A DNA stretch of 64,000 nucleotides from Paenibacillus sabuli (GTDB lineage Bacteria; Bacillota; Bacilli; Paenibacillales; Paenibacillaceae): NCBI RefSeq assembly GCF_014705605.1, contig NZ_JACXIZ010000016.1, positions 62,001 to 126,000 of the forward strand, written 5' to 3'. Below the pieces are notes generated by a model. The model saw only the letters and a program-made list of their open reading frames with translations, had not been told where the DNA came from and did no database searches. Below, piece after piece: positions 58,580 through 64,000 of this stretch (positions are counted from its first letter, which is position 1; each line of letters starts with the position of its first letter). A program made the position numbers and the translations under genes.

Positions 58580-60052
58580 ATGGAAAAGCAGGGGGAAATG
58601 GTTATTTGGAAGCGCATTCTCGGGGTGGGCCTGGCGCTTGCGCTCGTCTTGTCGGGCTGCTCGGGAGGCGGAAACGAAGGGAACGCCGGGAGCAATGCCG
58701 GGAATACCGGATCGGGAGGGCAGGCAGGCGGTCCGGTGACGATCACGATGATGAATACCTACCATTCCGAGACGGCGCCTAAGGACGACGGCGCGATCAT
58801 GCAGGCGATGGAGGATATCACGCAAGTGGAACTGGACATGACCTGGGTACCGAACAATGTGTACGGAGAAAAACTAAGCGTCACGCTGGCATCCGGCGAG
58901 CTTCCCCAGGTGATCCTGGCGGACCCGCTGAGCCCTTCGATCGTCACCGGCATCGAGTCCGGCATGTTTTGGGAGCTGGATCCGTATTTGAGCGAATTTC
59001 CGAATTTGCAGACGTTCAATCCCATCGCGGTGGAGAATTCGCAGTACAAAGGGAAGACGTATGGCATCATCCGCCCGCGCGCTGTCGCCCGGGGGGGCGT
59101 CGTGATCCGCGGCGACTGGATGGAGAATCTGGACATGGAGCTGCCGACGACGGATGAAGAGGTCTATGACCTGATGGTTGCCTTCGCCACGCAGGACCCG
59201 GACGGGAACGGTCAGGACGATACGTACGGCCTGATGAGCTACGACGGCTTCAGCCGCGATATCATGGCCTGGTTCGGCGCGCCGAACATCTGGAAGGTGG
59301 AGGACGGACGGTTCATCCGGGATGTGGAGACGCCTGAATATATGGACGGTCTGCGATTCGTCAAGCGGCTCTACGACGAGGGGCTGATCAATCCGAACTT
59401 CGCCATCGAGGACCGCAACGTGAGCCGCAAGGGGTTGTATACCGGCAAGGTTGGCATCACTGTGGAGGCCTTCGATGCGGTCGTCCCGTTTTACTACAGC
59501 AAGGCCAGCGAGTTCGGCGGCAGCTTTGATTTTACCGTAGCGGCTCCGATCAACGGGCGGTCCTACGGTGGCCAGGGCTACCTGTCGGCCTTCCTGATGC
59601 CCAAGAGCGCGGTCAAGACCGAGGAAGATCTGCGCGCCATCCTGCGCTTTTTCGATGCGCAGCGCAGTTCCGAGGGCACGGAGCAATTCAAGCAGCTACT
59701 GCTGGACAATGCCGCCAAGCCGGAAGCAGAGCAATTCAACATCGACGATCTCCGGCAGTTCCTCGTGAACGACGTGCTCGTCTACCCGATCGGCGACTCG
59801 GAGACCGACCGGATGATCCGGGATCGGATGGAAGCCAACAACGCAGTCGCCGTCGGCAACCCGGCCTTCAAGTACATTTCGCCCACATACGTCGAACGGG
59901 GTGGAGAGCTGGATACGATTCTCGATGACGCCGCCATCCAGTTTGTGCTCGGGCAGATCGATGAGGACGGATTTCAAGCGGCGGTGCAAGCGTGGAAAAA
60001 AGCCGGCGGCAGTCAAGTGGCGGAGGAGTTGGCGGCTTTGCACGAAGAATAA
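58580..60052 (+). CDS. Extracellular solute-binding lipoprotein, family 1 (module D)
   Basis: Lipoprotein of 490 residues. ATG 58580 follows GAGGAGGG; the upstream ATG at 58565 overlaps that site. The lipobox VLSGC lies near residue 20, then a Gly/Asn-rich linker. The mature chain shows DPDGNGQDDTYGL, the EF-hand-like loop, with the usual TLDTI-like hinge blocks and a C-terminal AWKKAGGSQVAEELA helix. It closes the permease pair of module D and is followed by a terminator, then the module's membrane AraC regulator. Confidence 0.93.
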   Translation: MEKQGEMVIWKRILGVGLALALVLSGCSGGGNEGNAGSNAGNTGSGGQAGGPVTITMMNTYHSETAPKDDGAIMQAMEDITQVELDMTWVPNNVYGEKLSVTLASGELPQVILADPLSPSIVTGIESGMFWELDPYLSEFPNLQTFNPIAVENSQYKGKTYGIIRPRAVARGGVVIRGDWMENLDMELPTTDEEVYDLMVAFATQDPDGNGQDDTYGLMSYDGFSRDIMAWFGAPNIWKVEDGRFIRDVETPEYMDGLRFVKRLYDEGLINPNFAIEDRNVSRKGLYTGKVGITVEAFDAVVPFYYSKASEFGGSFDFTVAAPINGRSYGGQGYLSAFLMPKSAVKTEEDLRAILRFFDAQRSSEGTEQFKQLLLDNAAKPEAEQFNIDDLRQFLVNDVLVYPIGDSETDRMIRDRMEANNAVAVGNPAFKYISPTYVERGGELDTILDDAAIQFVLGQIDEDGFQAAVQAWKKAGGSQVAEELAALHEE

Positions 60053-60062
60053 CGGACCGGAG

Positions 60063-60101
60063 CGGGGATCGCACAGCGGCAAGCTGGCTGTCCCCGTTTT
60101 T
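60063..60101 (+). terminator. Intrinsic terminator of the module D transporter operon
   Basis: CGGGGA (60063-60068) with part of the following CACAGC pairs with GCTG plus TCCCCG (60091-60096), and TTTTT follows. It lies just after the binding-protein stop. Confidence 0.75.
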
Positions 60102-60139
60102 GAAATGTGTAATGTATAATGGAGGCGGGGGAGGGGCTT

Positions 60140-62464
60140 ATGAAAAAAAGCTACTTTGCGTCTCGTTTTTTTGTACGATTGCTGCTGCTGAGCTGCTTCA
60201 TGGGCGTGCTGCCCCTCGCGCTGCTGGGGTATTTGTCCTACCACAAGTCCGCTTCCACCATTCAAGAGGAGGTCGAGCGGAGCAATCAGTTGATCTTAAG
60301 GCAAAATCGCGCCAGCGTGGAATACTTGCTGCAGACGGTGGATACGCTGTCGACCCAACTGGTCAACGGCCCCGTGACGACGAACGAAGTGTCGATGCAT
60401 GCGGCGATGCGTCTGCCCTACCATACGGAGCATCGCAAAATCTTCGACAGTCTGAAGCAGAAGCTCATCCAAATCCAGGTGTTCGAGCTGGGCATACGCG
60501 ACGTCAATCTGATGAGCTTCGATCAGCAATGGCTGGTCGATAACGGCATCGTGTATGTCCTCGCTTCGCTGGATCGAAGCCGGCAGCAGGATGCGGTGTT
60601 GAAGCAATTGAGCGATCAGCTCACCGCCTACAAGGAGATGCGGAGGCGGTCGTTCTGGACCCTGGCGTATGACTACGGCGCCGCCGATCCCGTCCTGCGG
60701 CTGGTCAAGCCGATCCCGATCAATGCGCTCGCCCCGGCGGGACTGCTCGCGGTGGATATCCCGCTGCAAGAGATCAACAAGCGGTTGACCCGTGACGCGC
60801 GGGTGGGCACGCTGCTCATTGTCAACGGCGACGGCACGGTCATCTCGCACGGGGATGCATCTCGGATCGGGACCAATCTTGCCGATGCGCCGTACATTCG
60901 GACGATTCATGCGCGCAGAGACGGCGGCTCTGCGCCGAACTTTACCTACGACGACGGCGATCAGACCTACGTGGTTACTTATAATCAATCCGCATACAAC
61001 GACTGGACCTATATCTCAATGACGTCCGTCGAGCGGATCACGGTGGAGTCGCGCGCGATCAAGGGGTATACCTTTTTTGTCGCAGGCTGCATTCTTGGGC
61101 TGGTCGTGTTGATCGCATTCCTGTTGTCTCGCCGCATGTACACGCCGATTCAGCAATTGGCGCGCTTCCTGCCCGCTCTGGACGGCTCAAAGCGCGGCGC
61201 GGGAGACGAGTTGTCGCTCATCGGTGAACAACTGCAAGGCCTGGTCCAGACGCAGCACGACATGGCTCACCAGATCCGGGGCTTGAATCGGCAGGCGAAG
61301 GAATACTTCGTCGTCAAGCTGCTGCAGGGCGAGCTGTATTCCGGCGAGCTGGAGGAGCAGCTCGCCGCGTACGGCTATGCGGCGGTGTGGGAGCAATGGT
61401 GCATCTTCGCCATCCAGATCGATACGCTGGAGCATACCCGGTTCAACGAGCGGGCGCGCGATCTGTTGATGTTCGCTATACATAATATGGCGGAGGAAAT
61501 CGTGCCGGCGTCCAATCGGCTTAGCCCGATTGTCATGAATCAAAGCGTATTTATTTTGGTCGGACAGGATGCCGGGGAGACGAGGCCCTTCCAAGTCCGG
61601 ACCTATACGTTGGCTGAGGAAATCCAATCGAAGGTCAAGCAGTACCTGGGCGTGAAGATCAGCATCGGAATCAGCCGCTTTTACGAGGAGCTGCATCAGG
61701 CGTCGGACGCGTGCAGGGAGAGCATTGATGCGCTTGCGTACCGCATTCGACTGGGACACGAGTCCATTCTGTTCATGGATGAGGTGCAACCCGAGGCGCG
61801 CGACCGCTTCAAATATCCGAAGGAACTCGAACGCGGCTTGTTCGAAGCGGTTAAGCAGCAGCAAGCGGAGCTCGCTGCGACGTGCCTGGAGCAACTGGTC
61901 GCGCAACTGCTGGACAAAAACGTCAGCCATCTCGACAGTCAGTTTTTCTTGGGCCGTCTGCATGCCAATCTGATCGGCCTCGTGCACGACGAGGGCGGCT
62001 CGATTCAGGACGTATTCTCGGCCGGTGGAACCGGGATCGCCGAGCTGCAGCGGCAGAACTCGCCGGAGGAGATCCAGGACTGGTTCCGCCGGAAGGTGCT
62101 GCAGCCCTTGATGGCGTGGCTGGATGTGCGCCGCCGCTCGAGGGAGGTCAGCATCTCCGAGGCGGTGATGACCATGATTCGCGAGGAGTACGACGAGGAT
62201 CTGACCATCGAGCTGTGCGCCGCCCGGCTGCACTTCAATGCCAACTATATTAGCCGCGTGTTCAAAAAAGAGATGGGCACGACCTTCAGCAACGTGCTCT
62301 CCCGACACCGGATGAGCGTCGCCAAGCGATGGCTGCAAGAGACGGATATGAAAATCGCCGAAATCGCCGGGCGGCTGCGATACAGCCACACCTCCAATTT
62401 CATACGCAATTTCAAAAAAAGCGAGGGCGTAACCCCGAGCCAGTACCGCGATCGGCAGACCTGA
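60140..62464 (+). CDS. Membrane-anchored AraC-family regulator with extracytoplasmic sensor (module D)
   Basis: One-component regulator of 774 residues, same architecture as the protein at 24820-27120. Membrane segment one (about 10-32) precedes a Cache-type sensor region (about 33-305), segment two (about 306-328), a cytoplasmic linker part and a C-terminal AraC helix-turn-helix (about 680-772; FNANYISRVFKKEMGTTFS and IAEIAGRLRYSHTSNFIRNFKK). GGGGGAGGGGC precedes ATG 60140; a TATAAT -10 lies at 60113-60118. It follows the module D operon and most likely controls it. Confidence 0.9.
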   Translation: MKKSYFASRFFVRLLLLSCFMGVLPLALLGYLSYHKSASTIQEEVERSNQLILRQNRASVEYLLQTVDTLSTQLVNGPVTTNEVSMHAAMRLPYHTEHRKIFDSLKQKLIQIQVFELGIRDVNLMSFDQQWLVDNGIVYVLASLDRSRQQDAVLKQLSDQLTAYKEMRRRSFWTLAYDYGAADPVLRLVKPIPINALAPAGLLAVDIPLQEINKRLTRDARVGTLLIVNGDGTVISHGDASRIGTNLADAPYIRTIHARRDGGSAPNFTYDDGDQTYVVTYNQSAYNDWTYISMTSVERITVESRAIKGYTFFVAGCILGLVVLIAFLLSRRMYTPIQQLARFLPALDGSKRGAGDELSLIGEQLQGLVQTQHDMAHQIRGLNRQAKEYFVVKLLQGELYSGELEEQLAAYGYAAVWEQWCIFAIQIDTLEHTRFNERARDLLMFAIHNMAEEIVPASNRLSPIVMNQSVFILVGQDAGETRPFQVRTYTLAEEIQSKVKQYLGVKISIGISRFYEELHQASDACRESIDALAYRIRLGHESILFMDEVQPEARDRFKYPKELERGLFEAVKQQQAELAATCLEQLVAQLLDKNVSHLDSQFFLGRLHANLIGLVHDEGGSIQDVFSAGGTGIAELQRQNSPEEIQDWFRRKVLQPLMAWLDVRRRSREVSISEAVMTMIREEYDEDLTIELCAARLHFNANYISRVFKKEMGTTFSNVLSRHRMSVAKRWLQETDMKIAEIAGRLRYSHTSNFIRNFKKSEGVTPSQYRDRQT

Positions 62465-62567
62465 CCGTATTGTTCCCGCGGTTCGCGGCTGCGATCTTTG
62501 CAAACCGCCGCATGCGGCTGTCCATTCCGATTTCGGCCGGCTACGTCTTACCGTTCTTAATCCTGAA

Positions 62568-62595
62568 TTGTGAAGTCTCGGAATTGGAGTATAAT
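62568..62595 (+). promoter_or_regulatory. Putative sigma-A promoter of the last sensor kinase
   Basis: TTGTGA (62568-62573) and TATAAT (62590-62595) at 16 bp spacing, about 55 bp before the start at 62649. Good fit to consensus. Confidence 0.65.
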
Positions 62596-62648
62596 TAGGA
62601 TTAATCATAACTTTCGTGATGACGAAATGGCCTATATAAGGGAATGGG

Positions 62649-64000
62649 ATGGTTTGCGTGCAAGAGAAAGCGGTTTTTGACGGGAGAAAATTGAAATGGA
62701 AGGTCGTCCTTCGTCTAGCCATCATTCTGAGCGTTGTCTTCTCTGTATCCGGTTACATTACCTACTCACTTCATGTGAAGATAGCCAGAGAAGAGGTGCG
62801 CGATCAGTTTTCGCATACGGTCGGTCAGATGATGTATACAATCGATAAGCGAGTCCAAGGCAGCTACAAGCTATCTGATCAGATCATATTTAACACGCAG
62901 ATTTCCTCCTTGTTGCCGCTTGAGGCCCACAGCTATAGCATGGTGCTGGCCATGCAGAGGATCCTGGATCGGGTGATGATTTCGGAGCCGCAGTTGCTTT
63001 CCATTAACTTGTTCAATAACGACGGGGTACAAATTCAGCCGGCGAATTCCTTCCTGTCCCGTCCGTTAAATGATGAATCGTACCGAGAGATTGCGAAAAA
63101 GCTGGAAGCTACCGACGGTGAATTGATTTGGTATCGTGCGACAATGGAAAGCTTGCTGGATATGCCAGAGGTAAATGGCGAGCTGATTGTCGCCGCAAGA
63201 TGGATGAAGAAGGAGAATCTCGAAAACTACGGAATCCTTGTGTTCCTATTTCACGAGCGTTATTTTATGAATGAATTGCAAAATATGATGAAGGATGTGA
63301 GCGGAAACACGTATTTGCTGGATCAGGAAGAAGGTTTATTGTATACAGATGATAAACAATTTCATGATGTGTTGAAGTTGAGAGGGGCATTGGCCGAAAA
63401 TACAGGCACCTCAATTTTCAGTTCAGCCAGCTCTTCCTTTACAGGTTTTGAATTGATTGTCAGCACGTCTTTTTCGAGCTTGAAGGAGAAGAGTCGAAAC
63501 CTTCTGAACGTCTCATTTTTCAGCGCCTTTGCCGGCATCGGCTTGTCCGCGCTGCTCGTACTGTTCGCGATGCAGAAGCTCTTCCTGCCACTGAATAAAC
63601 TGGTGGCTGCTATGAGAAGGGTTCGCAAGGGGGATCTGGGTGTTAAGGTCAGCATTCGAACGCAGGACGAACTTGCGTTCATTGGCGACAGTTTTAATAA
63701 CATGCTGGAGCATCTGAACACTTTGATCAAGGAAGTATATGAGAAGCAACTCAGGGAGAGGGAGGCGGAGCTGAAGGCGTTACAAGCACAATTGAACCCT
63801 CATTTTCTTTACAACACGCTCGATATGATTTATTGGCGATTGTATTTGCAGGAAGATGGAGAAAATGCGAGACTTATCCTGTCGCTGTCGGATATGCTCC
63901 GGTATTCACTGGAGCCGTCGCGGAATGTGACGAAGGTGGAAGACGAATTGAAGCAGATCTCCAATTATCTTCGGATTCAGAGCGTTCGATTCGAGGACAG
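62649..64000 (+). CDS. Sensor histidine kinase, LytS/YesM-like (3' end outside window)
   Basis: The first 450 codons of a membrane kinase. ATG 62649 (AAGGG upstream) or the in-frame GTG 62658 starts it. Membrane segment one (LRLAIILSVVFSVSGYITYSL) precedes an extracytoplasmic sensor of about 240 residues and segment two (NVSFFSAFAGIGLSALLVLF). Then come HAMP and the phosphoacceptor motif LNPHFLYNTLDMIYWRL, which has the canonical PHF, unlike the module B kinase. The ATPase domain and stop are beyond the window. It probably heads another regulator/transporter module, with its AraC-type response regulator downstream. Confidence 0.9.
   Translation, partial: MVCVQEKAVFDGRKLKWKVVLRLAIILSVVFSVSGYITYSLHVKIAREEVRDQFSHTVGQMMYTIDKRVQGSYKLSDQIIFNTQISSLLPLEAHSYSMVLAMQRILDRVMISEPQLLSINLFNNDGVQIQPANSFLSRPLNDESYREIAKKLEATDGELIWYRATMESLLDMPEVNGELIVAARWMKKENLENYGILVFLFHERYFMNELQNMMKDVSGNTYLLDQEEGLLYTDDKQFHDVLKLRGALAENTGTSIFSSASSSFTGFELIVSTSFSSLKEKSRNLLNVSFFSAFAGIGLSALLVLFAMQKLFLPLNKLVAAMRRVRKGDLGVKVSIRTQDELAFIGDSFNNMLEHLNTLIKEVYEKQLREREAELKALQAQLNPHFLYNTLDMIYWRLYLQEDGENARLILSLSDMLRYSLEPSRNVTKVEDELKQISNYLRIQSVRFED

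Overview
The window reads as chromosomal DNA of a Paenibacillaceae-type Firmicute (Paenibacillus or Cohnella are the natural guesses). It is mostly GC-rich. It carries several CUT1 sugar-uptake modules of the LplB/YtcP type, with a binding lipoprotein and two permeases but no ATPase gene. Each is paired with a PHFLYN-type sensor kinase plus AraC-type response regulator, or with a single membrane-anchored AraC regulator. These paired modules, large secreted beta-helix/fibronectin proteins, CcpA cre-like boxes and class I c-di-GMP riboswitches are a familiar Paenibacillus signature. Genus assignment is inference.

Layout. 1-3302: end of a sugar ABC operon (module A). 3303-4461: non-coding, with an 18-bp inverted repeat and a decayed IS1634-like transposase. 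4462-9301: an AT-rich island with a small exported protein, a VanZ-like protein, a MacB/FtsX-type ABC transporter and a truncated acyltransferase. 9639-10472: aldo/keto reductase. 10570-20099: module B (permeases, binding protein and a secreted pectate-lyase-fold protein) divergent from its two-component system. 20173-23187: cupin protein, YhcH-like protein, a membrane-protein remnant and an esterase. 23213-30851: module C, with two paralogous binding proteins on either side of a membrane AraC regulator and two permeases downstream. 30984-32714: divergent LemA and DUF3137-like genes. 32741-36222: an operon of a Met-rich repeat lipoprotein, an OmpR-type two-component system and a heme-b/molybdopterin oxidoreductase. 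36912-38619: variant HD-GYP protein, truncated GntR regulator and an ABC-2 permease stub. 38725-42543: a 1272-residue secreted beta-helix protein. 43077-45313: small membrane protein, then an amidase gene broken by a defective IS3-family element. 45893-48548: sulfurtransferase, small membrane protein and a VanZ-RDD fusion. 48696-51727: two c-di-GMP riboswitches, one before a chemotaxis receptor and one before a decayed adhesin-like gene. 52082-56087: EcsC-family protein and pflA/pflB. 56729-62464: module D with its membrane AraC regulator. 62649-64000: start of another sensor kinase, cut by the window edge.

How the genes fit together. Most of the window serves detection and import of oligosaccharides. 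Secreted beta-helix proteins are predicted to act on polysaccharide, lipoproteins capture the products, permease pairs import them using an ATPase encoded elsewhere, and membrane sensors tune expression. Cre boxes suggest carbon-catabolite control over part of this. The pyruvate formate-lyase pair provides anaerobic disposal of pyruvate. The most unusual block is 32741-36222. A methionine-rich acidic lipoprotein is encoded with a two-component system and a protein joining a b-type cytochrome membrane domain to a sulfite-oxidase-fold molybdoenzyme. This recalls MsrPQ/MrpX-type methionine-oxidation defence in Gram-negative bacteria.
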